Assembly: GCA_023055505.1 (NCBI GenBank)
Contig: JALIRH010000019.1
Span: 1,736,001-1,800,000 of the forward strand
Direction of reading: 5' to 3'
DNA from: Callipepla californica brunnescens
Taxonomy: Eukaryota > Chordata > Aves > Galliformes > Odontophoridae
DNA: 64,000 nt
In this document: piece by piece, positions 1-64,000 of the stretch
Numbering within the stretch: position 1 is the first letter of the stretch
How the letters are laid out: each line of letters begins with the position of its first letter
Notes under the pieces: generated by a model
Database searches by the model: none
The model's input: only the letters and a program-made list of their open reading frames with translations
Told to the model about the DNA's origin: nothing
Translations under genes and position numbers: made by a program

Positions 1-710
1 TACAATGAAATACAGGCTTCAGGAGATGGCTGGCAATTGTAATTTAAATTTTCCAGCCCTGGAGGGGCTGCTCCCACCTATCTCATATAGTGACTGGTGT
101 TACGAGAGTAAAAAAAATCATATAACATCAGTCTTGCTGCAGTTCCTACCACACAGCCAGCCAAGACCCAGAACAAAACAGAATCTAACCTAGACTCATG
201 GCAGAAGTCATCTTCATAAAGGCAAAGCATATTGACAGAGCATCATGGTGAAGTAATACTGTTACATCTCCTGCCTGCTCTTCTCCCTTTGTTGACATTT
301 CTTAGGTGTGAAATGTACTCACTGTGTCATCCAGAAATACAATAGAGATATCAAACAGTATTTCACTCTATGACAAACCCATATCAATATTAAAATGCTT
401 TTAAGGCAGGTTTTACCACAGAAAGAAAAGTCCTTTTTTTTTTTTTTTTAACCAAACCACAAACAATATTTTGATAATCGAGTGCTTACTCCTTAGATTA
501 CCCAAAGTTAATGGCTTGATAAGAGAACTGCAGAATGCATTCTCTGCCTACTGATCAGTAATAGCTTCCAATTCTCCAGAAGCTCACAAAGAGATTCTAA
601 TCCTTACATTTCAACATATGCTTAAACCTTCGTGGGATCAAGACAGTGCTATTTTATGCAATATACGAATAAAGCATTTCTGTAAACTTTACAAGGCAGC
701 TAATCGCAGA

Positions 711-877
711 GTCATAGAATGGCCTGGGTTGAAAAGGACCTCCAAGATCATCTAATTTCAGCCCATCCAACCGCAAGCAGGGTTGTCAGACACTAGACCA
801 GGCTGCCCAGAGCCACATCCAGCCTTGCCCTGAATGCCTCCAGGGTTGGGACATCCACAGCCTCTTTGGACAACCTG
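711..877 (-). mobile_element. CR1 LINE 3' fragment
   Basis: The plus strand shows the reverse complement of a CR1 tail: agtcatagaatggc, then rGGTTGAAAAGGACCTCC and AAGATCATCTAA, followed by the conserved phrases around gaccaggctgcccagagcc. Diverged and truncated; no coding capacity. Confidence 0.85.
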
Positions 878-2277
878 AAAGTTAGAAACTGGAGCACCAA
901 AGAACATGATGAGGCCATTCCAGGGGTAGGCAATTCAGCACAGACAAATTAAATGCTTAGAAAACCTCATCATTCTCTGCTTTGGTATCTAAAAGTGAAA
1001 TCAACTACTACAAAATACGGCTAGTGCTTGCAGTTAAACCAGACATATGGACTTCGCTGAAGTATTCACATTAACAAAATACCTTATGATTTCAGACAAC
1101 TGCAAGGTCATAAAGCTGTGAAAATGGTTCTGCTCCACTGCTCCTGCCATTTGTAGTTGTCGTGCCATGTACACCTACCGTGGGATGCAGAACTGTGACA
1201 CAGACTGCAATGCAGCTATGTCGTTTGTCAGCATGCAGCATTTTTCCCTTTTCTACCCAAGACTATTATTCAGTGGAAGCAAGGAGAACATTTCTTCACT
1301 TCACTGAAAGATACACTTATGATTGGGAAAAGAACTTGAGATTGTATGGAAAGCAAAATAAACAGTCAGAGCAAAAAGCTAAGCCAAAGGAATGGTGATA
1401 AAAATTACTTTTCTACCACAGTTTTACCAGACAAAGGTAGGATTAATATCACAGGCATTTAGAGAACTTCATCTTTAGTGGATGGAGCACAGATTCATAT
1501 TTTCTTACTTTACTCAACTTCAATGAAAATAAGAGTGAAGATACCCAATGCTTCCATCTCTTTCTGAATCAAGGCATGAAACATTCATCTCCTTGTGTAG
1601 TCTCATCAGTCTTGTAAGAAGTAAGTAAGTAAATAAAGAAAAGCAGGTAAGACCATGCCCACGACATTTCTACGTTCAATAAAATCCATTTTGTCGGTAT
1701 GTATTCATCAGTCATCTGAGATTAAAAAATATTACGGCCTTAAAGTCAGTGAAGATTTTTGTAAGCAGAAAAGTCTGCTGACACTGAGTTTTTTGTAGAA
1801 ATGGGTTTAACTGGACCCACCTGAGTTCTTACAAAATTGCAATGCAAATGGAAAGAATGCCTTCAAAGCTAATCTTTTCAGTCTAACCCATTTTGGATGC
1901 TAGTCGCTCCTATACTGCTACTGATAGACACTCCTCCTTGACAATATTGAAACGTCAAGTGTGTGGAGACTTTGCATGCTTTTCAATCCCAATGGAAATC
2001 CACCTTTGCACGTGCAACACCATATTCAGAGTAGCAGAAACAAAATAATTCATCTATTTCTACCCTGAGTGTAAGACACGGAAAATACTGCCATGGAATC
2101 TACTCATCTATTCACTAGGATCTCAAGAATTAATGAAACAATATAAAGTGGAGAAGAAAAAACCACACAGGACCAACGTAATTAGTGTATAATTACAGAC
2201 GCAGTGCAAAGGGTAAAGAATGTTGAAAACCAAAGAACAGCCCTCACCATAGAACTGCTGCAAAGCTGCTATGCGAA

Positions 2278-2285
2278 TGACGTCA
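2278..2285 (+). promoter_or_regulatory. second CRE-like palindrome, upstream
   Basis: Another exact tgacgtca about 480 bases upstream of the first, in AT-richer flank. The chance occurrence of one 8-mer is not negligible, so function is uncertain. Confidence 0.35.
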
Positions 2286-2735
2286 GTGCAACAGAATTCT
2301 GCAAAGAAAAGAAGAAAAATAATGTGAAGAAGGTGCTTGAGAAGAAGTGCTTCGTGTATTGCTGTGAATTGCACGCAATTTCGCTGGATGAGGTTTAAAA
2401 ATATGAAGTAACAGCAGTGAGAGGAGGCGGGGAATGTCAGAGATGTAACTATCGCGCATTACAGACAACAGAAACTGACTTTCCTTGGGCAACACGTGCA
2501 AGCGTCACGCCGAAGCAAGAGGTTCGCACCCCCACACGACGTGGGGTTAAGCGCATCGTGACGCCCCTCCTTCCTTCTTCTAATTTCTAGCTGCTGCAGA
2601 GCACACGCGGGCCACAACTTCTCCTCAGCGCTGCGGAAGCGGTTGGGACCGCGCCCGGGGTGTGCCGCTCCCCGGCCCCGGGCACAGCAATCCCACCCCC
2701 CCGCCGCTATCCCGGCTCCGCGGCTTTAATCGTCT

Positions 2736-2745
2736 CCTTATATGG
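2736..2745 (+). promoter_or_regulatory. perfect CArG box (SRF site)
   Basis: ccttatatgg fits CC(A/T)6GG with no mismatch and lies 479 bases before the ATG. Vinculin is an established SRF/MRTF target, so this is the best candidate serum-response element. It also contains a TATA-like core. Confidence 0.85.
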
Positions 2746-2758
2746 ACAGCAGAATGTC

Positions 2759-2766
2759 TGACGTCA
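2759..2766 (+). promoter_or_regulatory. perfect palindromic CRE (CREB/ATF site)
   Basis: tgacgtca is the full 8-bp palindrome, 13 bases downstream of the CArG box. CREB/ATF family factors bind it in CpG-island promoters. Function here is inferred from sequence only. Confidence 0.75.
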
Positions 2767-2769
2767 CCT

Positions 2770-55485
<52,716 letters not shown>

Positions 55486-57800
55486 ACACCACATAAGCAT
55501 TGTCTTCTGTAACATAAAATGCCTTTTTTTGGAAGTGGAAGAGATTTATTAACAGCAAAAGGTGCTGTGTACATAAGCTTACAATTAGCTTATGCTAATG
55601 CCCCATTCTAAGGGTATGAATTACAAGAGAATGCGTTTAAAATACCTTTGGAACTTGTTTGATATCAAACACCTCAAAATTCTTTCCGATTATAGACAGA
55701 TTTTTTTTTTTTTTTTTATCTTTTGAAGATTTTCTTAATCTGTAATCCCAGAAGCACATTTCATTTATGCACTGCATATTCCAGTAGTTTCCATGTGATG
55801 GTATAACATGTAGACCTCACTTAAAGCTTGCGTTGAGAGTCAGGGATGCTAACAGTGCTAGCTGGCAGTGATTTAGGGAAAACCTGGGTGTACAGACACT
55901 CTCCAGCAGGCCTCTGATCGGCTCTTCAAATGGTTTAGAAGTGGTAGAAAGTTTGGATTCTTTAAAAAGGAAAAAAGGGATGGGAAGGGGCAAGCGGTTG
56001 TGGAATGAAGATTAAAATCCCATTGCTGAAGTGGTTCTTTTTTTTCCATGTTCTATGTTGATTTTTGCTTGGCAGCAGTACTTGAACAAAAACTGGAGCT
56101 GTCGGTCACCCTCCTGTTACCCTGTAACAGAACTCCTGTGCTGTACCGAGACGCTTCTGGTGAATGTCAGTGGCACACTGTTGTCAGCTGGAGGCCTTTA
56201 ATTGTGCAGCTCTCCTTCTTGCTCAGTTTAGGGATGTATTGAGCCTGAAAGGTCCTGGTTCTTTGAATCTAGGTATGTGTCCAGGACCAGGAAACGTCAC
56301 ACGCTGCCTCCTTCCTTTTGAAAAGCAAAATGAGCACAAGGCACGTGCCGTTAGTATTTTTACTCTTCTTTGCATCTCATATTACTCCAGCCACTTGAGA
56401 TGGAAACTAAAAGCTAAAGAATATTGCCTTCAGAAGATGTTTTGACTCACTGCTCTTGCTTCCAACCGTGCAATAGCTTTGCTTAAGCTTTCTGAAACAC
56501 GAGTACTGCAGAGATAGGAAGCTCCTGTCCCCAGATGTTTTTAGTGGTTTATTCACAGTTGGAGTTTGGAAGTTTAAAAGCTTTTTTGAGTCTTAGTAAA
56601 TTGAACCATGTGTTACATAGTCTTCTGTAGACAGATGCACTCTGGATGAAATAGGCTTCAAGTATTTTTATCCTTACATGATCTAACACCTTCCTATGTG
56701 TAGTTTTTGTTCATTACTCCATCGTCTCTTTTGGCATTTGGAATTACTGTTTTAGAATGGGTCGCTGTACTTTTGCAAGGAGCACTTGCAAACTTCTGCC
56801 CGAATCAGCACGGACCTCGTGAGAACCTGTTCGTTTTCATTTGCTGGTCATCGTTGCACGACCTTTATTGAAGTGGCCTTGTCAGACTGAGCAGATGTTT
56901 CACGGCTTAAACAGAGAAAACAGTCAGCTGCTATTTGCTGGTCTGGAACACTCTATACTTGGACTTACTCCCCCCAGCTCCTCCACTGCACTGCTATCTA
57001 AAAAGGGAAGCTAAACTGATTCTGATGCATCTGCCTCAAACTGACCTTAGCAAGAGAAAGCGTGTGTTGGTCTTCGGTCTGCTCCCAGTGCCTGGGCATT
57101 AGGGAACACGTGGTACTTAGGATCTTTCCTCGGTGTTCTCTTCCCGTAATTACCTGGAACAGGAAGAGTAAGGAAGAGGTGCCAGAGCCTTAACCTGAAT
57201 GTCTTGCATTTGGTCAGTTTATACCAGATCTTTAATGTAATTGTAATGTAGTAATTTCTATTTAATAGTAAATAACACTGAATAGGTAGGGGTAATTTTA
57301 AAGGGATTTTCTAAGTAGTCTTCCTGCATTTCAGTGCTCCTCACGCTCCCACCCTTTACCCCCATTCAAGCTTCTGAGTTTTTTTTTTTAGCATCAGTGT
57401 TTAGTTGCTTGACTGATATTAATGCAATATTACTAATGCCTTTAATACATGATTGTTTATGCCAAAGATCACTTTTTGTTTATCGAGTAATGTTTGCGGG
57501 AGAGTTACAAATCATGGTTGCCTTTGGGATTCTTCCAGAATGTTTGCTGTTGAGTTCTTTTGTAGAAGCTGAGATACTCGTTCACCTTATGCAATTAATG
57601 GGTTTTTTTTGAACACTATCAGTCTTCAGACCTGAAATGCAGCAAAAATTGGAAAAAGACCATGAATGTCACTTAGCAATGTTTTACCACTATAAAATGT
57701 TGTTTATAAACCAAAATGTGTTTACGTATAGTCTAACGTTTCCAACCTTATTCTTTGGTTCCGTTAAAACAATAAAAATGCATTTGTACAAATGTCAGCC
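55486..57800 (+). other. VCL: VCL 3' UTR
   Basis: Non-coding sequence after the taa stop, AT-rich with a T-run near 55700. The likely end is set by AATAAA at 57771-57776 and a GT-rich stretch (tgtgggtgtt) at 57801-57810. The UTR would then be about 2.3 kb. An ATTAAA at 56011 is a weaker earlier candidate, and AATAAA at 59304 a possible distal one. Confidence 0.75.
57771..57776 (+). terminator. VCL: VCL polyadenylation signal AATAAA
   Basis: Canonical hexamer followed within about 30 bases by a GT-rich element, the usual arrangement for cleavage and polyadenylation. Cleavage is expected near 57790-57800. Confidence 0.7.
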
Positions 57801-59604
57801 TGTGGGTGTTAAAGGTAACGCAACAGTGCTAATATTGTAGCAGCAAGAGGAGCCAGCAGGTACAGCAGCAGAAATACTAAAAATGATGGTGTTCTGAGCG
57901 AAAAGGGGCAGTTTCTGACAGAATTTAAACCAGTTGTTTTTGTCTCGATTGCCAGTGAAACTGTAGCTGAAAACTCAGTAGGGGCTGTGGCCCTGAGGGA
58001 GAAAATAGCTGTTCCAGGGCCCTGATCTGAGGCCACCTGTCCCAGCAGTGCTGTCCGAGGCTCCCAGCATTGGAAATGCTGTTTGCCTGATGCTGTCAGT
58101 ACAGGAGGAGCTGCAGCTCTGGCTGGCACTTCATCCAATGTGAATCTTCATCTGATCTGAATTCTGCTTGGCAAAGTAAAAGTTACTTGAGTGCAACGGC
58201 AATTGCACGGAGTCAGCCCTGCTTCTGGCGCACAATCTCTTAGCACCTTTCATAAAATGTTTGTGTCAGAATTTCTCCCAGAATACACACATCATGACTC
58301 TGCAGAACCAACATTTCTTGGCGATGTGAGACTGGGTGGAGCCCAGCAGAAGGCAGCTAGGATGTAGTGGCAATAGGTTAAAGGCCAATCGGAACTGTTA
58401 ACAGAGCTCTGACTGTGGCTGAAGAACCACGAGAACCTGTGGGACGGTCACCTCTGGCAGCACTCCTGGAGCTGGACAGCTGCACAAGGGCGGAGTGAGA
58501 GCTGGCACTACTGCTCCTCAGTGACATCCTTCTGTTTCTGAAGCTGTGCTGTCCATGCTGGTGCTGATAGTTTTAGAAGGGAGGGTATGAACACAGTCCT
58601 CACTACTGAAAATTGTGCGGTTGACTCTCCTGTGTTTGGGGAAATGGAGTGGGTCAGCATGACAAAAAGCATTTCCCTGAGGAGGACCATCCTGGTGCTG
58701 TGGGCGTTCTCTTCCAGCTCGGTGCTGCTCCTGACAGTGACTTCTGGTGCTGTGCTGTCAAGTGTGGATCCAAGGGCTTTCAGAGACCTTACAGAAGGTA
58801 CGTGGTGGTGCTGGAGGGGAGCTGCTTTTGATCTTGTTGTGTATGTATCTCTGTCGTAACAGTGTCCCTTCAGAAAGATCTTGCTACTGGTGCCCTGTAA
58901 CATAGAGAGCAGCTGTAGTACTCAGACTCGGGACATCTCTGTTCCACCAATTGGAAAAGGTGGGCTAAGTGCCAGGCCTATACAAATGCAAGGCTTTCTT
59001 AGGCCTGGTAGTTTGTATGAGCCCCGTGTATCTGTAGTAATCTGCTGTACTTTCAGAAGTCCAGAGTAGATTTGTGATGTAGTTTATCCTAGTGATATCG
59101 CCAAAGTTTCTCATAGAGAAGATGCTTTTCTTGCTGGCTTGCTGTCAGTGCTTCAGATGGGTTTCACACACTTTTTTTTTTCTTCAATGATTTATGTCTC
59201 AGAATTTGAAACTGATCCAGATTTCATTTACATGGTTTCTGTTATTCATCTGAAGCAAAGCTAGCACCATCGGTATCCATTTGTGAGCCAAACAGGTAAA
59301 GGAAATAAAGATTCTCCAGTACTGTACACTCAGTGAGCCGAGAAACCCAAGTGTCAGAATGATGTACTGAGCAAATGTACAGTTTAACTGTGGGGCACAG
59401 ATTGTCAGCTCTGCATCATCTCCGTTCTGACTGCCAAAGCTCTCTTACCTGCTGTGCTCGTGAATGCTTTCTGAACTCTAAATACCTTTGCAGTGATCAA
59501 ATTCAGTGAAGACCTGGCAGTTGGCTACCACGTAACCACACAGCAGGAGTCAGACCTGAAAGCATTACGAACAGCTTACAGCAGCGATCACTTCATGAGA
59601 GAAA
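57801..59604. other. intergenic gap between convergent VCL and AP3M1
   Basis: About 1.8 kb between the inferred ends of the two transcripts. It contains a GC-richer stretch around 58300-58560 of unknown nature and an AATAAA at 59304 on the plus strand that might serve a longer VCL 3' UTR. No coding exon recognised. Confidence 0.6.
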
Positions 59605-60553
59605 ACATTTGCAGCAGAGTTCCCTTTATTTCATAACATTAAAGCACACATCCATTAAATATACTTGACACTTCTATTGTGCTATCTGAAATGCTACACT
59701 CCACTCCAGTGTACACACGGCACAAATCTGGTGGCATCCACTCGAAACAAAGTGGAACATCAAAACCAAAGCAAAGGCTTCACATAAAAAATAGGTCTTA
59801 CTCTCTGCAACTGTGTTCTTAAAAAAAAAAGATGACGGTGAGATAAACCAAAGAAAGCGGATTACTGAAGCAACAATCACCTCCCCAATTTAATGCAGAA
59901 CGTTATTTTTATCAGCTCATCCGCAGATGGCACAAATGAAAGCTGATTAAGGCAAACGCTTCTTAAGAAAGGCAATTTCTTGTAAACAGCAAGGAAAACG
60001 TTTTGTCTTCGTCAGAAGCTCTTTCTTAGGAGTGACATTTGCTCTGTGCTGGGCCACTGTGGGACCCCTGCCCCTCGCGTTGCTGCTGCTTCTGCAGGGA
60101 GTGCATGATGCGTTGTGGAGCGCTGCCTGGCAGCTGGCTGTGAGAAAAGCCCAGCTTTCTCTGCAGGCAGCTACAGCAACAGAACGTGCCACCACACCAC
60201 TTTCCCGATGGCCTGTCTGGCCTTCGTAATGTGCTTGGCCTCTAGGCTTTGGTATTTGGCAGTGTAGTGTTGGAGACATTTTGTGGATCACCTGTACCAT
60301 ACGATTCACCAGCACGACGAGTCAGTTAAAAAAAAGTGAAGGTGTATTAGAAAAAAGGTACCTCAGTTTAAAGCCATGATAGGAAAAACTAAGCTACGCT
60401 TCCATTTCTAAGAGCTGCTGTGCACGACTGCTTTGATCCCAAACTAATCGGTATCTATTAATTCATTGGCACCTAATTAATTGCAACATAAGTCACTAAG
60501 CAGTCATTTTAAACTTTGTTTGAAGGGGAATTTCCTCTTAGCGTTTCCTCTTC
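59605..60553 (-). other. AP3M1: AP3M1 3' UTR (left end inferred)
   Basis: About 0.95 kb between the stop and the likely polyadenylation signal. It contains no open frame of note on the minus strand that resembles a known protein. The end is inferred from the AATAAA at 59625-59630. Confidence 0.65.
59625..59630 (-). terminator. AP3M1: AP3M1 polyadenylation signal (AATAAA on minus strand)
   Basis: tttatt on the plus strand, that is gaaataaaggg on the minus strand, in an AT-rich context about 920 bases after the stop. A GT-rich stretch lies further downstream. Cleavage is expected near 59605. Confidence 0.6.
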
Positions 60554-60654
60554 TCATGTCCTGACTTGAAATTTTCCCGCTTTTGTAATGTATTTGACAC
60601 CTTTGAAGGGCTTGTATTTTTCTCCATACATGTCCAGGCGATTTACTTTCAGTC
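60554..60654 (-). CDS. AP3M1: AP3M1 last coding exon with stop
   Basis: Acceptor cttctaccag, then [20 protein letters not shown] and [12 protein letters not shown], stop TGA at 60554-60556 (minus strand); 101 nt of coding sequence. The exon continues as 3' UTR. Confidence 0.97.
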
Positions 60655-63600
60655 CTGGTAGAAGACAAAAACAGAAGAGCATGAAGTTAAAAGCAAAACA
60701 CCAGCAATGCTGTCTGTCTTTTAAACAGTGGCAGATGAACTACAGCCTGGTAACCCACCTGGATGGACAGGTGCTACCCCTGCTTCTCTGCTGGCTTCAC
60801 TCACCCTTCCATCCAACTGCTCTGGGAGCTCCTAATCCTGCAATGCTTGCTCACAGAAGCGTTCTCCAGCTGGGCAATTGGTGTGATTTAAGTGTTGGCA
60901 GAATGAGGAGCGGTAGATTTAAATGTACTTCTGCCTTTACCATTTTTTAGTTTACTCACGGTTTGTTTTGGAGACAAAAAACTAACCAGGAAGTTAAAAA
61001 ACAACGCATCATTTATTTAAAATCAGTAAGTGTTGTGTACAACAGAAGGCTGCAGTGGTGCAAGTCAAGAACAGCATGCTAGATCATTCTCTTCTTTAAA
61101 AGGAGAAATCTGCCTTGAGCACAAGTCAATAAAAGACTATAATAAAACCTATACATCTCTATATTTCTGAGTCCTGCTTCAGAAAACCAACCAGTCGCTA
61201 TTCCCAGCAAGAGAATCTGGAAGCAAGGCTCATCATCGCCTCCAGCTAAATGACTAACAGTTCCCTACTCTGTATCCTGCTGCTGATTATCCATCAGTAT
61301 CAGTTTCCTGGAACATCCGTATACTCACCTGAAATTGCAAGCTGCTGTATCTTAAACTGGATATTTAAACTTGGATTCTCTTCAGGCTTGGGGGCTCCGG
61401 ACTGCAGGTTCACTATGCCCTTCAAATTTGGCAGCTTTTGAGGGGTAATTTTGCCAACGTCCCATGTTAACACCTGTCGGGAAAGAGGGAACAGTAGTGT
61501 TATGGTTTTATGATTTTTGTTATGTTATTGATATTCCTTATGGATACCAGCTATGAAGCCAAGTCCAGGTGAAGCTTTTAGCTTGCTGGATACAGAAGTA
61601 GCCTGGTAGAACTGTCCCAGTGGCCAGGAGCTGGAATGCCACGGTTTGTTTTAGAAGAATCAGCATCTGTTCTTTTCGAAGCAAAGTGTTTCTTTGAGAA
61701 CTTCCTCTTACAATTCAAACCAAATGCCCACAGATTTTTCAAGGGCAGCAGAAAGCTCCGAGCAGCCTGCTGGAGCCAGCAGAAGGCCTTGGCTCACGCT
61801 GTGTCCCAGGGGAACAGCTTCTAGGAACCGAAAAGCCTCAGGAGCTTTAAGAAATTTAGGTCTTACCCCAACTGAGAGGCAAGACAAACAGGATGATGCT
61901 TCAGATCCTTTGTTTTCCTTCCTGCTGTCTTAAAAAGACAGATCTTGGGTTAGTTAAAAATTCTGATCTCTTGCCACCCATTTTTCTGACTCCCTGTTTT
62001 CAAGACTACTGCATTTTGTCTTAAGTATGTTTTAAAGGGCACTGACTGGAGAATATGCCATAGCTGAAACCAGTAGCAATGTCCTGATACAAATAATAAA
62101 GAAAAAGATTAAAAAACCTGAAAGTGTGGGGAAAAAGAAGAAGTGGGGAAGGGAAGCAAAGGAGGCCGATATAACCAGAAATTGCAACTGGTACATCTCT
62201 AAGACTGAAAAAGGGAATTGTGAAGAGAAAATCTGAATTATTAAATATGCTGGTGAGAAAGTTTTCTGCCACGTGTGGAACAGTGTTTGAGCACTGTGCA
62301 TTACGTAGGACTTGCTCTTGTGTCTTCTTCGATAAATACATCAGTGAGAGCTTAAGACTTACCTTAGTAACTGGATCAAACGTATAGCCGCCCTGCGTAG
62401 CGGTGAGGTTCATGTTAAGAACTGCTTTTGGCATGTGAACTGTCATCACAACTCCTTCTACTGTTTTCCCCATGTTCTGTTTTGGTCCAATGGTAACATC
62501 AAATCTTCCCGAGGAACTGTTCTCCTTAAAGCTGATCAAATGCTTCACGTATACAGGGATTGCCACCAAGCTGACAAGAGAAGACAGTAGCTGAATGTAT
62601 CCTGTTTGCTTCTGCACTGGGGGAAGCAAAGACCTTACTCACAATTACTTCCTGTGTTTCTGCCAGGTACTCAACTTAGAATGAGTTTCTTTCAAAAGTC
62701 ATAAGTGGTTTCCTGTTCTTCTGAAGCCACTTTTATTAGTGGAGTTCTGTTATAGAAGAGATGATTTTCTTCTAAATGCTTCTAATCTCTATCCTTTTAT
62801 TTTTTTTTTATTTTTTAGTTATTAGTACTTCTACAGTAATCTCACTAGGCCCATTCTCACAAGAGGTGCCAGTCAAATCAGACTTCGTTTGCGGGTACTT
62901 GCAGTTTGGAATTTTTTTTGGTTAAAAAAATATTTTAATGAATAGCAGAGCCCTCTACCTATACAGAATCTTTCCCATCAACATCTGGCAGTGACACTTG
63001 TAACCATAGATTCATAGATTCATTAGGTTGGAAAGGACCTACAAGATCATCTAGTCCAACCATCCTCACACCAGCATCCCTACCCACCAAGCTACTAAAT
63101 CAAATCCCTCAGCACCTCATCTAAACGCTTCTTGAACAGCGCTAGGGACGGTGCCTCAACCACCTCCCTAGGCAGGCCATTCCAGTGCCTGACCACTCTC
63201 TCAGAGAAAAAAATTTCCTCAGATCTAATCTAAATCTTCCCCGGCACAACTTGTGGCCATTCCCTCTCGTCCTGTCATTAGTTACCTGGGAGAAGAGGCC
63301 GACCCCCTCCTCACCACAGCCTCCCTTCAGGAAGTGGTAGAGTGCAATGAGGTCTCCTCTGAGCCTCCTTTTCTCCAGATTAAACAATCCCAGCTCCCTC
63401 AGCCGCTCCTCGTAAGACCTGTGCTCCAGACCCCTCACCAGTTTTGCTGCCCTTCTCTGAACACGCTCCAGGGCCTCGATGTCTCTCTTGTAGTGAGGGG
63501 CCCAAAACTGAGCTCAGTACTCGAGGTGCGGCCGCACCAGAGCTGAGTACAGGGGGAACCAGGAAGGACTAGCCCTGAGTCAGTACCACAGGTGCTTTAT

Positions 63601-63935
63601 CCCACTGAGAAGTGACTGCTGAGTTCATTGAACGCTTTTCTTCTTGCAGCGGGCACACAGCCCCAGATCAGTCAGAACCTGGGAGCGTGCTTTTTGGTAG
63701 CGGTATAAATTCCCTCTTAACAAGGGGAATTCTGCAGCTACTCAGGTAGAAAGCATCAGACAGTGTACCTACGCAGTGACCGTGTCTAAACCAGAACGTA
63801 CTTCTGTGAACTGACGCGGTAGGAGATCAGTCTGAAATTCCCATCTGGAGGAATGAAGGAGAGGACTCGCTCAGACTCCCAGCGCTTGAATCGGATACAC
63901 GGGTGGAAGCTGACGTCATCCAGCAGCCTCGGGTT
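60554..63935 (-). CDS. AP3M1: AP-3 complex subunit mu-1, C-terminal 195 residues (partial)
   Basis: AP3M1 is the medium subunit of the AP-3 adaptor, which sorts cargo with tyrosine-based signals from endosomes to lysosomes and related organelles. Four exons on the minus strand join in frame to 588 nt, giving 195 residues and a stop. Human AP3M1 is 418 residues, so this is about residue 224 to the end. All of it belongs to the mu-homology domain that binds YxxPhi signals. Diagnostic segments are [46 protein letters not shown] and the C-terminus KAGKFQVRT. The first part of the gene, with the longin-like N-terminus, lies beyond the right edge. It is convergent with VCL. Confidence 0.97.
61329..61473 (-). 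CDS. AP3M1: AP3M1 coding exon
   Basis: Acceptor cccgacag, then [18 protein letters not shown] through FKIQQLAIS, ends in phase 1 at donor gtgagt; 145 nt. Confidence 0.97.
62363..62570 (-). CDS. AP3M1: AP3M1 coding exon
   Basis: Acceptor tcttgtcag, then [20 protein letters not shown] through GYTFDPVTK, phase 0 at donor gtaagt; 208 nt. The open frame continues to 62021, but that part is intron. Confidence 0.97.
63005..63560 (-). mobile_element. CR1 LINE, 5'-truncated copy in an AP3M1 intron
   Basis: Reverse-strand CR1 of about 0.55 kb. The plus strand begins with the terminal catagattcatagattcat, then ggttggaaaggacctacaag. On the minus strand it encodes [20 protein letters not shown] and [20 protein letters not shown], the conserved ORF2 C-terminus. 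Its reading frame then departs from the CR1 consensus. It lies in the same orientation as AP3M1. Confidence 0.95.
63802..63935 (-). CDS. AP3M1: AP3M1 coding exon, first one visible
   Basis: Reading leftward: acceptor gcttacag, then [20 protein letters not shown] through [11 protein letters not shown], ends in phase 2 with donor gtacgt; 134 nt. A tgacgtca lies within the coding sequence by coincidence. Confidence 0.96.
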
Positions 63936-64000
63936 CTGTAAGCAGTGGCACAGCCATCAGCAGAACATCATAAAATAACAGTGGTTTGAATGAGCTTCTG

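Larger units (their letters stand above)
1..2600. other. 5' flank of VCL, no gene seen
   Basis: AT-rich sequence with a T-run at 434-449 and an antisense CR1 fragment at 711-877. I find no exon of a recognisable protein. In mammals PLAU lies upstream of VCL, but no PLAU sequence is visible here. Confidence 0.7.
60655..63801 (-). other. AP3M1: AP3M1 introns visible between the four exons
   Basis: Introns at 60655-61328, 61474-62362 and 62571-63801, all GT-AG when read on the minus strand. The largest carries the CR1 copy at 63005-63560. The two exons inside the span are listed separately. Sequence from 63936 to the window end is the start of a further intron. Confidence 0.9.

Noticed and set aside
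58508..58903. 131-codon minus-strand frame in the intergenic gap
   Set aside because: No domain, no splice context, and length within chance expectation for this composition.
62021..62362. Extension of the AP3M1 open frame past FDPVTK
   Set aside because: A consensus donor (gtaagt) follows VTK, and the next exon at 61473 continues the known protein. The extension is read-through into the intron.

Overview
This window is ordinary vertebrate nuclear DNA, most likely from a galliform bird close to chicken. The evidence is the near identity of the main protein to chicken vinculin as I remember it, CR1 (chicken repeat 1) non-LTR retrotransposon remnants, long AT-rich introns with GT-AG junctions, and a CpG-rich promoter. 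I see no bacterial, plasmid, viral or CRISPR content.

Layout: (1) 1-2600 is 5' flank with one antisense CR1 fragment and no recognisable gene. (2) About 2600-3650 is a CpG-rich promoter with a perfect CArG box and a perfect CRE. It leads into exon 1 of vinculin (VCL, + strand, ATG at 3225). (3) 3225-55485 holds the complete VCL coding sequence in 22 exons. I could join every exon in frame. The join encodes 1135 residues (metavinculin) with the cassette exon 51432-51638, and 1066 residues (vinculin) without it. Intron 1 is about 18 kb and holds an 0.8 kb sense CR1 copy. Intron 13 uses a GC-AG splice pair. (4) The VCL 3' UTR runs to a polyadenylation signal near 57771. (5) About 57800-59600 is a short intergenic gap. 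(6) On the minus strand, 59605-64000 is the 3' end of AP3M1 (AP-3 mu1 subunit). Four coding exons give the last 195 residues; the rest lies beyond the right edge. An AP3M1 intron carries a 0.55 kb CR1 copy.

The two genes are convergent, the same order known in mammals (VCL then AP3M1). They are functionally unrelated: vinculin links talin and alpha-catenin to F-actin at focal adhesions and adherens junctions, while AP-3 mu1 selects tyrosine-motif cargo for lysosome-related trafficking. I found no previously undescribed system. The points most worth a second look are the metavinculin exon (partial duplication of the preceding helix, weak splice sites, perfect branch site), the GC-AG intron, the promoter element pair, and a GC-rich block in intron 1 that may be an unclassified repeat.
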